This document shows positions 9,042-18,077 of a DNA stretch of 64,000 nt, piece by piece. Made by a program: the position numbers and the translations under genes. The notes under the pieces were generated by a model. That model was not told the DNA's origin and ran no database searches. It saw nothing but the letters and a program-made list of their open reading frames with translations. The stretch's first letter is position 1. Every line of letters begins with the position of its first letter. Source of the stretch: Methylotuvimicrobium buryatense 5G (lineage in GTDB: Bacteria; Pseudomonadota; Gammaproteobacteria; Methylococcales; Methylomonadaceae); assembly GCF_000341735.1 (NCBI RefSeq), contig NZ_KB455575.1, positions 4,069,924-4,133,923 on the forward strand, written 5' to 3'.

Positions 9042-10013
9042 TTAAATAGTAGTGACCGAAAAGATCAGATAACAGGTGTAACCGATGTAGGCCGATAATA
9101 ATAATCCGCCTTCTATACGGTTGATTCGTCCTCCGCCATTGTTGGAGTAACCCAGGACAAAAAGGGAAGCCGTTAGTGCGGCCATGACAGGCCAATCTCG
9201 GAGCAAAATATCTTCGGGGATCGTCATGGGATGTATGGCTCCTGCAATCCCTACGACCGCAGTCGTATTGAATAGATTGGACCCGATAATATTTCCCAAG
9301 GCAATATCGTGCTCGCCCTTCTTGGCGGCGATGACTGATGACGCCAGTTCCGGCAAAGATGTGCCGATTGCAACGACGGTTAGTCCAATGATTAAATCGC
9401 TGATACCTAGACTTTGTGCAATCGTGACTGCGCCTGAGACCAGCATCTGTGAGCTGACGATCAATAACACCAAGCCTAAGGCAACCCAAAATAACGCACG
9501 ACCAAGTGTCATCTCGTGGGCTTGTAATTCGGATTCCATTTCCTTTTCGAAACTATCGGAATCTTTTTTCATGCCTTGGATGATGGTCCAGCCCATGATC
9601 ATGCCAAACACCGCTAATAAAAGCCAAGCATCCAATTGAGTAAATTCGTTGTCATAAATTTGCAAGGCGGCGAACAACGTGACCGCGCTAAGGATAGGGA
9701 GTTCTTTTCGAAGCACTTGAGAGTGTACGGCAATCGGACTTATGATCGCGGTGATGCCGAGAATTAATGCGATATTGGTGATATTTGAGCCGTAGCCGTT
9801 GCCTAATGCGATATTCGGATTGCCTTGCCATGCCGATATTGAAGACACCGCCATTTCCGGGGCGGAGGTGCCGAAACCGACGATGACCATGCCGATCAAT
9901 AGCGGCGACATTCCGGCAAAATGCGCAACAGCGGACGCGCCCTCGACAAAGCGATCGGCACTCCAGACTAATAATGCTAAACCGACAATAATTAGAACAA
10001 CAGATAACGCCAT
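9042..10013 (-). CDS. CaCA-family sodium/calcium exchanger-like antiporter (YrbG type)
   Basis: The start is ATG 10013 with GGAG 5 nt upstream; an ATG 135 bp further upstream in the same frame adds an unlikely hydrophilic leader. The 323 residues contain two inverted repeats of about five helices each. Each repeat carries an alpha motif: GFGTSAPEMAVSS then GNGYGSNITNIALILG, and AIGTSLPELASSV then GNIIGSNLFNTTAVVG. The Asn/Glu and Ser positions are intact, so exchange activity is likely. Charged residues lie in the central loop (DSDSFEKEMESELQAHE). The ion pair (Na+/Ca2+ or K+/Ca2+) cannot be read from sequence. Confidence 0.92.
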   Translation of the reverse strand: MALSVVLIIVGLALLVWSADRFVEGASAVAHFAGMSPLLIGMVIVGFGTSAPEMAVSSISAWQGNPNIALGNGYGSNITNIALILGITAIISPIAVHSQVLRKELPILSAVTLFAALQIYDNEFTQLDAWLLLAVFGMIMGWTIIQGMKKDSDSFEKEMESELQAHEMTLGRALFWVALGLVLLIVSSQMLVSGAVTIAQSLGISDLIIGLTVVAIGTSLPELASSVIAAKKGEHDIALGNIIGSNLFNTTAVVGIAGAIHPMTIPEDILLRDWPVMAALTASLFVLGYSNNGGGRINRIEGGLLLSAYIGYTCYLIFSVTTI

Positions 10014-10119
10014 GGAGACTCCAAAAAAGAAATACAGAGTTTTATGATTCTGTATATGGAAGGGAAAAGGAAATCGATTACAATCGAGCTTTGAAAGAGC
10101 CATTGTTGTACCGGTTTTA

Positions 10120-10277
10120 TTTACCCATCGTAGATAAAAATTCGGCACCGGGGCCCGTCAAAGGATGCCGTGAATACGCCCATGTAAGCTCTAGCCAGCA
10201 TCCATGCTGGCAAAGCCTTTGCCAGGCATCTCGGTGCCTCCTTAGGCACTGCCGAAATTTGAAGTGCGAAAGGTAAA
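10120..10277 (+). repeat. MITE family 1, copy 1
   Basis: This is a ~160-bp non-coding element. The left end reads TTTACCCATCGTAGAT...ATTCGGC and the right end GCCGAAATTTGAAGTGCGAAAGGTA. The ends are ~27-bp imperfect inverted repeats (consensus TATACC-NN-TCG...TTCGGC). The interior carries the GCCGTGAATACGCCCATGTA module and an AGCCAGCATCCATGCTGGC hairpin. It lies between the divergent exchanger and alanine dehydrogenase genes and may carry their promoters. Confidence 0.8.
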
Positions 10278-10331
10278 ACCGAATTATATTCCAATTCGAA
10301 TGATAGCTTGCCACTAAATCAAGGGGGCGCA

Positions 10332-11438
10332 ATGAGAATAGGTGTTCCGAAAGAAATTAAGGATCAAGAAGGAAGGGTGGGACTGACTCCGGCGGCCGCC
10401 GGAATATTGGTCGAGCGAGGCCACGAAGTGTTAGTTGAAATCGGTGCCGGATTAGATTCGGGGTTTACCGATAATCATTACAAGCAGCTTGGTGTTAATT
10501 TGGTTTCAGCATCGGAGGCTTGGCAGGCGGACCTAGTGGTTAAGGTCAAGGAGCCGTTGCCTGCCGAGTATCAGTATTTGAAGCAACAAAAGATCTTTAC
10601 TTTTTTGCATTTGGCCGGTGTCGATCCGGCTTTGACCGATGCCTTGCTGACTAATGGCACCACCGCGATTGCCTACGAACTGGTTGAAGATGAGCAAGGC
10701 CGGTTGCCGATTCTAGTGCCGATGAGTGCGATAGCCGGCAATGTCGCGGTCTTGATGGGCGCGTATTACCTGGCTAAGTTCAATGGCGGCAAAGGCGTTC
10801 AATTAGGCCGCATTGGCAAGAACAGGCATGGTAATGTGTTGGTCGTCGGCGATGGGGTGGTTGGCATGCATGCCGCTCGCGTGGCATCGGCAATGGGAGC
10901 CGAGGTTTATGTCGCCGGTATCGACAAATCGCACATGGATTGGTTGAGAAGAAACGAGTTGCCGGAAGTCAATTTCGTATTATCGACGCCGGAAAATATA
11001 AGCCGCATTGTTACCGAGGCAGACCTTATTATTGGGGCCGTGTTGTGCAGGGGAGACAAAGCGCCTAAAGTCATCACCGAACAAATGATAGCGACGATGA
11101 TGCCCGGCTCGGTCGTTGTCGACGTCAGTATCGACCAAGGCGGTTGCATCGAAACTTCGCGGCCGACATCGCATACCGAGCCCGTTTACAGGACGCATGG
11201 CGTGATTCATTATTGCGTTAGCAATATGCCCGGCGCCTACCCTCGAACCTCGACACTGGCGCTCAATGAAGCGACTTTGCCTTTTGTTCTAAAGCTGGCC
11301 GAAGCAGATAAAGAAGGGCTTGAGCATCTTGACAGTGGATTAAAGAAAGCAGTCATGACTTATCACGGACAGTTGACCAATCATGCTGCAGCTGCAGCGC
11401 TTGACAAATTAAAGCATTATCGGGCTTTGGTTGATTAG
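10332..11438 (+). CDS. ald: Alanine dehydrogenase
   Basis: The NAD-dependent enzyme interconverts L-alanine with pyruvate plus ammonium in the cytoplasm and can serve nitrogen assimilation or alanine use. The start at 10332 gives MRIGVPKEIKDQEGRVGLTP, the usual family N-terminus, with GGGGGC 3 nt upstream; an in-frame ATG at 10308 is rejected. The 368 residues match family length. The catalytic Lys region is VVKVKEPLPAEY, His lies in FTFLHLAGVD, the nucleotide-binding stretch is NVLVVGDGVVGMHAARVA, and NMPGAYPRTSTLAL is near the C-terminus. No regulator is adjacent. Confidence 0.96.
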   Translation: MRIGVPKEIKDQEGRVGLTPAAAGILVERGHEVLVEIGAGLDSGFTDNHYKQLGVNLVSASEAWQADLVVKVKEPLPAEYQYLKQQKIFTFLHLAGVDPALTDALLTNGTTAIAYELVEDEQGRLPILVPMSAIAGNVAVLMGAYYLAKFNGGKGVQLGRIGKNRHGNVLVVGDGVVGMHAARVASAMGAEVYVAGIDKSHMDWLRRNELPEVNFVLSTPENISRIVTEADLIIGAVLCRGDKAPKVITEQMIATMMPGSVVVDVSIDQGGCIETSRPTSHTEPVYRTHGVIHYCVSNMPGAYPRTSTLALNEATLPFVLKLAEADKEGLEHLDSGLKKAVMTYHGQLTNHAAAAALDKLKHYRALVD

Positions 11439-11450
11439 CGTGGGAAAAAT

Positions 11451-11712
11451 CAGCAATTCCCATTTTGAGCAGTTTCGCCGATTTTAGGGTGTGGGGTATG
11501 CCTGTCGAGGAACGCCGTAAACCCATCCATGGGGGCTTGGCGGCAGCTCGAACGCCAAGGATGGCCTGAATGCAGATTTTGCATTACGTCAAGGATGGCG
11601 TGTAGTAGGGCAATGCAGGAGCAATTGCCGAGGAGCAAAAATCTGCCCTGCTGCCGACATCCTCGCCAAGCATACCCCACACCCTTTTTGATCTCCAAAT
11701 TGGGAATTGCTG
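11451..11712. repeat. MITE family 2, copy 1, with 9-bp target duplication
   Basis: The element begins CAGCAATTCCCATTTTGAG and ends AAATTGGGAATTGCTG, giving terminal inverted repeats of ~18 bp. It is flanked on both sides by GGGAAAAAT (11442-11450 and 11713-11721), a perfect 9-bp direct repeat that records its insertion. The interior holds GTGTGGGGTATGC, the ATGGGGGCTTGGCGGCAG module, the GAATGCAGATTTTGCATTACG module and CTGCCGACATCCTCGC. No transposase is inside. Confidence 0.9.
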
Positions 11713-11781
11713 GGGAAAAATAGTTCGGATTTCGATAGTTGGTTTTTTTGATAGTCCTTTAACGAGAAGTTTTTCCAGAGG

Positions 11782-12042
11782 TTAACGCTGCTGCCGCCAA
11801 CGGTAATACACTTTCCCGTCATCGCATTGCCAACTCAAGCGTTGACTCCCGCTGTCGTTGATAAACGGTTGGCAATCGTGGTCGATTTTAAATTGTGCCC
11901 ATTCGCCGTCGTCGATATTGGAACTGATGTAAGCACCGATCAACTTAAAAATGACAATACCGAATAACAGAACAATGATGGTTGTTGCAAGGTTATGTCG
12001 TAATAACAATATTATTTTTGCGGCTTTATGGAATAAGTACAT
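11782..12042 (-). CDS. Small membrane-anchored protein, function unknown
   Basis: 86 residues: a short basic N-terminus, one hydrophobic segment (residues ~17-40, NLATTIIVLLFGIVIFKLIG), then a domain with two Cys (DHDCQPF and SWQCDDGKVYY) and several Trp. The spacing suggests a periplasmic domain with one disulfide, anchored by the N-terminal helix. The GEWAQFKIDHDC-type stretch looks like a recurring small-protein pattern, but I cannot name a family. It stands between two non-coding repeats. Confidence 0.6.
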   Translation of the reverse strand: MYLFHKAAKIILLLRHNLATTIIVLLFGIVIFKLIGAYISSNIDDGEWAQFKIDHDCQPFINDSGSQRLSWQCDDGKVYYRWRQQR

Positions 12043-12075
12043 GGCAGCCTTCCTGTTCGGTTATTGAATATGATT

Positions 12076-12271
12076 ATCCTAAGAAGAGCAGTTGGCATGT
12101 GTTGTAGACCGTTCGTGCTGAGCCAAGTCGAAGCATGAACGGTCTACAACACTTTCACCGGCTTGGTGAAGCATCAAACTACCCTCACCCTTCGACAAGG
12201 CTCTCTTGAGCGCAGACGAAGGGCTCAGAGCGAACGGGTAGTTTGAGTCTCTTAGCTGCTCTTTTTAGGAT
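12076..12271. repeat. Palindromic repeat family 5, copy 1
   Basis: The ends are inverted: ATCCTAAGAAGAGCAGTTGG on the left, and the right end read on the other strand is ATCCTAAAAAGAGCAGCTAAG-like. Inside are two long hairpins: GTTGTAGACCGTTCG paired with GAACGGTCTACAAC, and CAAACTACCC paired with GGGTAGTTTG. The loops contain the widespread GTTCGTGCTGAGCC and CCCTTCGACAAGGCTC motifs. It sits just downstream of the SPFH-like gene. Confidence 0.8.
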
Positions 12272-12312
12272 TATTGTTTGTTCATCGATGCCTATTTGAG
12301 TTTTGTGTTGCT

Positions 12313-13680
12313 TTATTCGGGCTCCGAATTCAACGGCAGTTCCCGAGGAGCTTGGTCGGTGGATTGCTTGGCTTTTCTCGCGGCCTGTATCATTTCGTTG
12401 CGCCGTTTCTCGAGTACCAGTAGCTCGATATCCCTGCGTAAATATTCGGAAGTTTCCTGAGTGGCTTCATAGCGTTTTTTCTGCTCTTCGATCTGCATCG
12501 CCAGTTCCATTTCCTTCAGGCGGCTTTCGTGTTGCAGCCTTTCCGCATGCAACTTTTCCTGCAATTTCTGAGCTTCTGATTGTTTTTGCGCAGCTAAAGC
12601 CCGTTCCGCTTCGGATTCGATTTGTTTTAAGCGCTGTTCCTGTTTGAGCTTTTCTTGTTGCATGCGTTCTTTCGCGGCATTCCATTGAGCTTGTTGTTCT
12701 TCGAACAGTTTGAGTTCGGCTGCGAGCTCTTTTTCTTTCAGTAACTGTTGATGCCTCAACTTTTCTTCTTGCAGTCGTTGCTCGTTTTCAAGTTGTTTAG
12801 CCAGTTGTTGGCGTTGCAATTCTCGTTGCGTTTCCTGCTCGAGTTCTTGCAGACGGGTTTGATGCCGGACGCGCTCCATGTACAGGCGTTCTTCCAGGTT
12901 GAATTGCTCGGTTATTTGTCGCTCTTGCTCCTTTAGTAAGCGCAAATTGGATTCTGCCTCAAGTGCTTGTTCTTTGATTTTTAATTCCGTTTCCCGGTTT
13001 CTTTTTTCGATAAGCAGGCGTTCTTGTTCTTCTTGTTGGCGCAGGTTTTCCCTATTTTGACGTTCCTTGAATTCGAAGTTTTTCTTTTGGATTTTTAAAT
13101 AAATATCTTCACGAGCAAAACCATTGTTCAGGTTTTGCGATTGCGCAACATCGGCAAAAGACGGTTGTATCGAGCATAACGCACGACACTGGATATGTTG
13201 AGTGATTAGTGTTTCGTTGATTTGCGATTGAATTTGCTTTTCGATCGGCGCTAAACCGGATTCTATCCATTCGCCATTGTCGAGCTTTTTAATTTCCTGG
13301 TCGATGACATCGCGAACCAGGCTTTCATAAGCTTTTTTGATATGTCGGTTGATCTCGGGCAAGGTCTCAAGATGTGCCATCGCATAGTGAATCGAGGCTT
13401 GAAAATGAATCGTCAGATTGATCTCAAGTGAGCAAAAACCGCCGTAGAGTTCGGCACGACAGATCATCAGCCAGTCTTCGATCGGTAGATGATAAATACG
13501 ATGGTAAAAACGCGGAGTAAATGTTGTGGGACGTGGAAAGGCCTTCCGATAAGGACCTAGTTTTGCGACGACTAAACGTCGGCTGCCGTCGAAGCCCGGG
13601 TCCCAAGTTTCATCTTGGTCGTTCGCTTCGCTGGCGATATCGGCTAGCCAGAGGTCCAGAGGCGATTTAGTGCTGTTCAT
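12313..13680 (-). CDS. SPFH/flotillin-like coiled-coil protein
   Basis: 455 residues without a membrane segment. The N-terminal ~175 residues form a globular part whose second half (EINLTIHFQASIHYAMAHLE, then a helix-rich stretch ending QINETLITQHIQCRALCSIQ) resembles the strand-helix pattern of an SPFH/band-7 domain; this is an inference from pattern, not a clear match. Residues ~190-440 are a long Glu/Gln/Arg-rich coiled coil. The start ATG (13680) overlaps the upstream membrane-protein gene by 14 bp, implying coupled expression. I infer a scaffold assembled on a membrane partner. Function is unknown. Confidence 0.6.
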   Translation of the reverse strand: MNSTKSPLDLWLADIASEANDQDETWDPGFDGSRRLVVAKLGPYRKAFPRPTTFTPRFYHRIYHLPIEDWLMICRAELYGGFCSLEINLTIHFQASIHYAMAHLETLPEINRHIKKAYESLVRDVIDQEIKKLDNGEWIESGLAPIEKQIQSQINETLITQHIQCRALCSIQPSFADVAQSQNLNNGFAREDIYLKIQKKNFEFKERQNRENLRQQEEQERLLIEKRNRETELKIKEQALEAESNLRLLKEQERQITEQFNLEERLYMERVRHQTRLQELEQETQRELQRQQLAKQLENEQRLQEEKLRHQQLLKEKELAAELKLFEEQQAQWNAAKERMQQEKLKQEQRLKQIESEAERALAAQKQSEAQKLQEKLHAERLQHESRLKEMELAMQIEEQKKRYEATQETSEYLRRDIELLVLEKRRNEMIQAARKAKQSTDQAPRELPLNSEPE

Positions 13681-14953
13681 GGGTAGCGGGTTCGGTATTC
13701 ATCGTTACAGGTTCTGCGCGTCCGGATTGCTCCTTGATTTTTTGTAGTTTATCGCCAAGCTTTTCGGCAATTAACGGATAAAGCGTCGGCGCGAATTCCA
13801 CAGTACGGTCATCGACTTTACGCAAAAAGCCCCGGCTAAGCAACAGGCCGACCGCAAACATTCTCGGCCAGTCAATATAGCGTTTGGCTTTTTCGATTTC
13901 GGTTTTTTCGATAATCATTTCCAGGGCATCGTTTTCGTTGATGCGAAATTGCGTGAATTGTCTAAGGCACTCGAAAACCAACTCTTCCTCTTGTTCAGTT
14001 AGTGGGCCGGGAGCGGTGAATTCCAGGCGGTAGGAGAGCAGTACGGTAAAAAAATCGACCATGCCCGCGCACACTAAAGCAAAGGTCGAAAAGCCCGTCC
14101 ACATTGCAAATGACGGTTTGATGCCTTGGATATATTGCGAGTAAGGCATCAATACCGGTGCCGCGGGTAAATGGGTGTTGAATTTGGCGACTTGTCGATT
14201 GAATTGCAATTGAACGGTCTGCAAACCGCTCGATATCTGTTGATATATTTCTCGAATAGCTTCGGAATCCTGGTCAAGTTGGTTTAGATTGGCTTGTAGT
14301 GCGCCGATTTGGGCGTCGAGAAGTGCAAGTTGTTCTTCAAGTCCTGCCAATTCAGATTTTTTGTTTTGATAAAGCTCGTTATAGTGCCGCCATATTCGGC
14401 CTTCGCCGATTTGGTTTCTTAACGATGGAGGGATTTCAGGATGCGTGCCGAAATAAGCTTGAGTGACTTGTTGGTTCAACTGTTCCACTTCAAGCCGCTC
14501 TTTCGCCAGCAATTCCCCTTTGATGGCGATAATGTTGCTTAAATAATCCTCGACTTTATTGCGGACCTCGTTGAGGCGTTGGATATGAATCGTGTCTTGC
14601 TCGGAGATTTCATAAAATTTGAAATAAGAAAACGACACCGATGCGCCCAATGCAATCAACAGCGAGGCAAGCACGCTGAAATAACGCAATCGATTGGCAC
14701 GCCAATGAATCCCTGCGATTTCGAATGAGCAAATTACGATGATCGATTGAATCGCGACCGTGATGATCAGCGCGATCCAGGGTGTGATGAAATGCGACAT
14801 GCCGTAATATGTCGTAAACCCGGAAGCCAAACTGAGCGCGAGAACGATGGGAATGGTCCATATTCGCATCAGACTCACGAACATGGTTTGTATGATGTTG
14901 ATGAGACGTCCTAGGCCGCCGCTTTTCATTTTTATTATTATTCGGTTGTCCAT
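13667..14953 (-). CDS. Multi-pass membrane protein with long coiled-coil loop
   Basis: 428 residues. Three hydrophobic segments lie near the N-terminus (~28-48, ~55-77, ~88-112), then a ~165-residue helical, coiled-coil region (~115-280), then a fourth segment (~287-312). The C-terminal ~110 residues (EEELVFECLRQF through KYR-less RFLRKV-type strands) look like a small helix-turn-strand domain, perhaps winged-helix-like. The architecture resembles DUF4407-type proteins but I cannot assign it firmly. The gene overlaps the SPFH-like gene by 14 bp and is its likely partner. Alternative start: ATG 14929. Confidence 0.6.
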   Translation of the reverse strand: MDNRIIIKMKSGGLGRLINIIQTMFVSLMRIWTIPIVLALSLASGFTTYYGMSHFITPWIALIITVAIQSIIVICSFEIAGIHWRANRLRYFSVLASLLIALGASVSFSYFKFYEISEQDTIHIQRLNEVRNKVEDYLSNIIAIKGELLAKERLEVEQLNQQVTQAYFGTHPEIPPSLRNQIGEGRIWRHYNELYQNKKSELAGLEEQLALLDAQIGALQANLNQLDQDSEAIREIYQQISSGLQTVQLQFNRQVAKFNTHLPAAPVLMPYSQYIQGIKPSFAMWTGFSTFALVCAGMVDFFTVLLSYRLEFTAPGPLTEQEEELVFECLRQFTQFRINENDALEMIIEKTEIEKAKRYIDWPRMFAVGLLLSRGFLRKVDDRTVEFAPTLYPLIAEKLGDKLQKIKEQSGRAEPVTMNTEPATHEQH

Positions 14954-14987
14954 CGTCTGACTTTATGTTGTTATTCGAGTAAGCGTA

Positions 14988-15175
14988 ATCCTAAAAAATC
15001 AGCTGGAGCGCTTGGAATCCGTTCGTGCTGAGTCCTTCGGACTGCGCTCAGGAGAGCCTTGTCGAAGTATGAGCGAATCCAAGCGCCACCCATTGGGTGA
15101 GCATTCTAAATCCCGCCCACCCTTCGACTAGGCTCAGGGCGAACGGGATTTAGAATGCTCAACTGATTTTTTAGC
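14988..15175. repeat. Palindromic repeat family 5, copy 2
   Basis: The outer ends pair as CTAAAAAATCAGCTG and AACTGATTTTTTAG. The inner hairpins are GCTTGGAATCCGTTCG with GAGCGAATCCAAGC, and GAGCATTCTAAATCCCG with its exact complement. The loops keep the GTGCTGAG and CCCTTCGACTAGGCTCAG motifs seen in copy 1, while the arm sequences differ. It lies immediately upstream of the coiled-coil membrane protein gene. Confidence 0.8.
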
Positions 15176-15326
15176 GTTATTGCGGAAATTAGCAAGATTA
15201 AAAAAATTCTGCTAATAGTATCACATTGAATTTAAATAGTTTCTATTGAAAACAAATCAAGCAGTTGTCTTTATTCCGGCTATTGCGTGAGGGTTTTAAC
15301 CGTATATTTGAGATTGAGTGTCAATC

Positions 15327-16271
15327 ATGAAAATAGCCATAATCGGAGCCGGCCATGTCGGTTCGTCGTTAGCGTATGCGCTGGTGTTGAAGGGGTTGGG
15401 CAATTATTTGTTGTTGGTCAATCGTGATGCGACCAAAGCGTTGGGAAATGCATTAGATTTACAGCATACACTGGCTTTTTGCGAACGACCGATGCAAATC
15501 GAGGGCGGCCCGCTTGAAGAGGCGGTGGGTTGCGATATCGTCGCGATCACCGCTTCGACGCCGATGGCAAAAGGCATGACTTCTCGTATGGAATTAGGCA
15601 AAGCGAATGTCGAGTTATTCAAATCGATTATCCCGATGCTGGCCGAAAATAATCCTGAAGCTGTTTTTATTATCATCACCAATCCGGTCGATGTGATGAC
15701 CTGCTGTGCTACGCGGCTTTCGGGATTGCCGTCGTCACAAATCGTCGGAATCGGCACGCTGGTCGACTCGGCTCGATTCAGAACCTTATTGTCCAAGGCC
15801 GAGCAGATTCATCCCGACGATTTAAGAGCCTATATTCTTGGCGAACACGGACCGAATCAGTTTCCGGTATTCAGCCATGCTTCGGCTGGCGGCGAGCTGA
15901 TAACCGATAGTCCGAGGCATAGAGAGATTTTTGAAGAGGTCAACAAGGCCGGTTTCGAGGTCTATCGATTGAAAGGTTATACCAATTTTGCGATTGCTTC
16001 AGCCGCTTGCGAAGTCATCAGAACCATAGTTCACGACGAACATCGAACGATGCCGCTCAGTACTTGTTTCGATGACTGGCAGGGGATCAAAGACAATTGT
16101 TTCAGCATTCCGGTCGTACTAGGCCGTTCCGGTATTATCCGGTATTTGCAGCCCGACCTAAACAGTCTGGAGATCGAGGCGCTGGAGCAATCGGCCAGAA
16201 CGGTCCGAGCCAATATCGATAGTTTATTGCTTGGGGTAGGTGAAAGAGGAAAGGTGAAAGGTGAAAGATGA
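15327..16271 (+). CDS. L-lactate/malate dehydrogenase family protein
   Basis: An NAD-dependent 2-hydroxyacid dehydrogenase of the LDH/MDH family, cytoplasmic. It has [14 protein letters not shown] (dinucleotide fold), [21 protein letters not shown] (substrate-binding Arg), and [12 protein letters not shown] with the catalytic His. The mobile-loop segment [12 protein letters not shown] has neither the MDH-type Arg nor the LDH-type Gln at the discriminating position and one extra residue, so substrate is uncertain. ATG 15327 is chosen over the GTG at 15318. The last ~12 residues ([12 protein letters not shown]) are encoded by the start of a 7-bp tandem repeat, so the C-terminus may vary between strains. 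Confidence 0.85.
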   Translation: MKIAIIGAGHVGSSLAYALVLKGLGNYLLLVNRDATKALGNALDLQHTLAFCERPMQIEGGPLEEAVGCDIVAITASTPMAKGMTSRMELGKANVELFKSIIPMLAENNPEAVFIIITNPVDVMTCCATRLSGLPSSQIVGIGTLVDSARFRTLLSKAEQIHPDDLRAYILGEHGPNQFPVFSHASAGGELITDSPRHREIFEEVNKAGFEVYRLKGYTNFAIASAACEVIRTIVHDEHRTMPLSTCFDDWQGIKDNCFSIPVVLGRSGIIRYLQPDLNSLEIEALEQSARTVRANIDSLLLGVGERGKVKGER

Positions 16272-16403
16272 AAGGTGAAAGGTGAAAGGTGAAAGGTGAA
16301 AGGTGAAAGGGGAAAGGTGAAAGGGGAAAGGGGAAAGGGGAAAGAGGAAAGAGGAAAGAGGAAAGAGGAAAGAGGAAAGAGGAAAGAGGAAAGAGGAAAG
16401 AGG
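16238..16403. repeat. 7-bp tandem repeat (GGTGAAA / GGGGAAA / GAGGAAA)
   Basis: About 24 consecutive heptamers, drifting from GGTGAAA units at the left to GGGGAAA and then GAGGAAA at the right. The array begins inside the last codons of the dehydrogenase gene and includes its stop. The unit is not a multiple of three, so unit gain or loss near the left end would alter the protein tail. A related array lies at 23202-23281. Confidence 0.95.
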
Positions 16404-16414
16404 AATGGAGTCTT

Positions 16415-16450
16415 GTGGGAGCGATCCCCAGATCGCGATTTCGAAGCCGG
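16415..16450. repeat. Short dispersed repeat (TGTGGGAGCGATCC type), copy B
   Basis: GTGGGAGCGATCCCCAGATC followed by GCGATTTCGAAGCC is nearly identical to 7531-7568. It lies between the heptamer array and the flippase gene; no coding sequence is visible in 16404-16568. Confidence 0.6.
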
Positions 16451-16568
16451 TAAGCTTGGATGATAATAAAGGGTATCGAAGTCACATTGGTCAAGGTTCC
16501 TCGTTACCGCCGCTCCAGCGTGGGAATGCATACCAAAGCTGAAAGATGAAGGGAGAAACGTGGCCGAC

Positions 16569-18050
16569 TCAAGTATCGTGTTTGTGGCGCAGTAGCGGCC
16601 GAATATCGAACCACGTTGCGGTAACTAGATAAGCTGCAAGGCTTGCCGAAGCGCTGAGCCAGGTGTTGATAAGATAGACTTCTGTCGCGAAATGATGGGC
16701 AACATATAAAATTAAACCGAAGGTGATATAGCCGATGATCTTGCCTAGCCTATAAGGGACCGGATAATAGCGGCGCCCGAGTAGCCAAGAGATGACGGCC
16801 ATGAATAGATAGCACGCCAGCGTCGCCCAGGCAGAACCGTGATAACCCCAAATCGGGATCCACCAAATATTCAGCCAAGCGGTCAAACCGGCGCCCGCCA
16901 ACGAAACCCAAGCGCCCATGCCGGTGCGGTCGGTCAATTTGTACCAGATCGACAGATTGACATAGATGCCGAGCAGTAGATTTGCGATCAATAAGACCGG
17001 CACAATATCGAGGCCTTCACGGAAATCCGAGCCGATAAAATATTGAAAGAAATCGATGAATAGCGTCACGACTAGAAAAATAAACACGCCGAAGATTACA
17101 AAATAATTCATGATCAATGCATAAGACTTTTGTGCATCCTCACGTCCGGCTATGCTAAAGAAAAACGGTTCGCCGGCATAGCGGAAAGCTTGCACGAACA
17201 GGCTCATTAGAATCGATAATTTATAACAGGCGCCATAGATACCGAGCATTTGCAAATTGGTATCCAAATCATAAGGCAGCATATATTTCAATATTGCCCG
17301 GTCGAGCATTTCGTTGACCATGCCGGCGAATCCGATGATGACCATAGGCAATGAATAGATCAACATCGGTTTGAGTATTGTCGGGCTTAGCTGCAGGCGT
17401 ATGCCGCGCAGTTGCGGAATCAGTAACAGGAATTTAAAACAACTGGCCAGCAGGTTGGCTAGGAAAATATATCCGACACCGATCGCCGGGTCGTAAATAA
17501 AACGAATCGCCGAATCCGGCCAGGCCGCAGCGATTTTAGGACAAGCAACCAGAAAAAACAGATTGAGGCCGATGGTCAAGAAAATCTCGGTCAATTTGAT
17601 GCCGGCAAAACGCCATGCCCGGTTTTCCGCGCGTAACCGCGCGAACGGCAGCGCCGTTATCGCGTCCAGAACTAGAATCGATGCAAACCAAAGAATATAT
17701 TCAGGATGTTCGCCGTAATGCAGAAGCTCCGCCAAAGTTTCGTTGAAAAATACGATGAACCCGAGAAAAGTCAGATTAACCAAAACTAAAAAGCTTTGCG
17801 CGCCGGCATAGACTGTCTCTTTCGAAAAATCCTTTTTATTGTGAAATCGAAAATATCCGGTTTCAAGGCCGCCGATCAACAGTACCGCGAAAAAACCGGC
17901 GTATGCATAAAATTCCGAGACCACGCCGTATTCACCGGTATTGAATGTGTAGGTGTAGAGCGGGACCAAAAGATAATTAAGAAAACGGCCGATGATGCTG
18001 CTAAGGCCGTAAATTGCGGTCTGTGAAACGAGTTGACGTAAAGGGTTCAA
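16569..18050 (-). CDS. Wzx-type polysaccharide flippase (MATE/MOP superfamily)
   Basis: 493 residues with about 12-14 hydrophobic segments spread over the whole length. The N-terminus ([20 protein letters not shown] then [20 protein letters not shown]) is typical of polysaccharide biosynthesis membrane proteins that flip lipid-linked sugars across the inner membrane. No glycosyltransferase or sugar-nucleotide gene is adjacent, so the substrate is unknown. The only reasonable start is a TTG at 18050 with a weak upstream ribosome-binding site; no in-frame ATG lies near it. Confidence 0.85.
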   Translation of the reverse strand: MNPLRQLVSQTAIYGLSSIIGRFLNYLLVPLYTYTFNTGEYGVVSEFYAYAGFFAVLLIGGLETGYFRFHNKKDFSKETVYAGAQSFLVLVNLTFLGFIVFFNETLAELLHYGEHPEYILWFASILVLDAITALPFARLRAENRAWRFAGIKLTEIFLTIGLNLFFLVACPKIAAAWPDSAIRFIYDPAIGVGYIFLANLLASCFKFLLLIPQLRGIRLQLSPTILKPMLIYSLPMVIIGFAGMVNEMLDRAILKYMLPYDLDTNLQMLGIYGACYKLSILMSLFVQAFRYAGEPFFFSIAGREDAQKSYALIMNYFVIFGVFIFLVVTLFIDFFQYFIGSDFREGLDIVPVLLIANLLLGIYVNLSIWYKLTDRTGMGAWVSLAGAGLTAWLNIWWIPIWGYHGSAWATLACYLFMAVISWLLGRRYYPVPYRLGKIIGYITFGLILYVAHHFATEVYLINTWLSASASLAAYLVTATWFDIRPLLRHKHDT

Positions 18051-18077
18051 GACAAAGGGTCCGGTTAACAGAGTAGC

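Noticed and set aside
8479-9489. Long minus-strand reading frame of 336 codons upstream through the exchanger gene
   Set aside because: The part above 9018 overlaps the well-supported exchanger in another frame; the DUF2058 signature begins exactly at ATG 9018.
16238-16403. Possible CRISPR array
   Set aside because: The units are 7 bp with no spacers; it is a simple tandem repeat.
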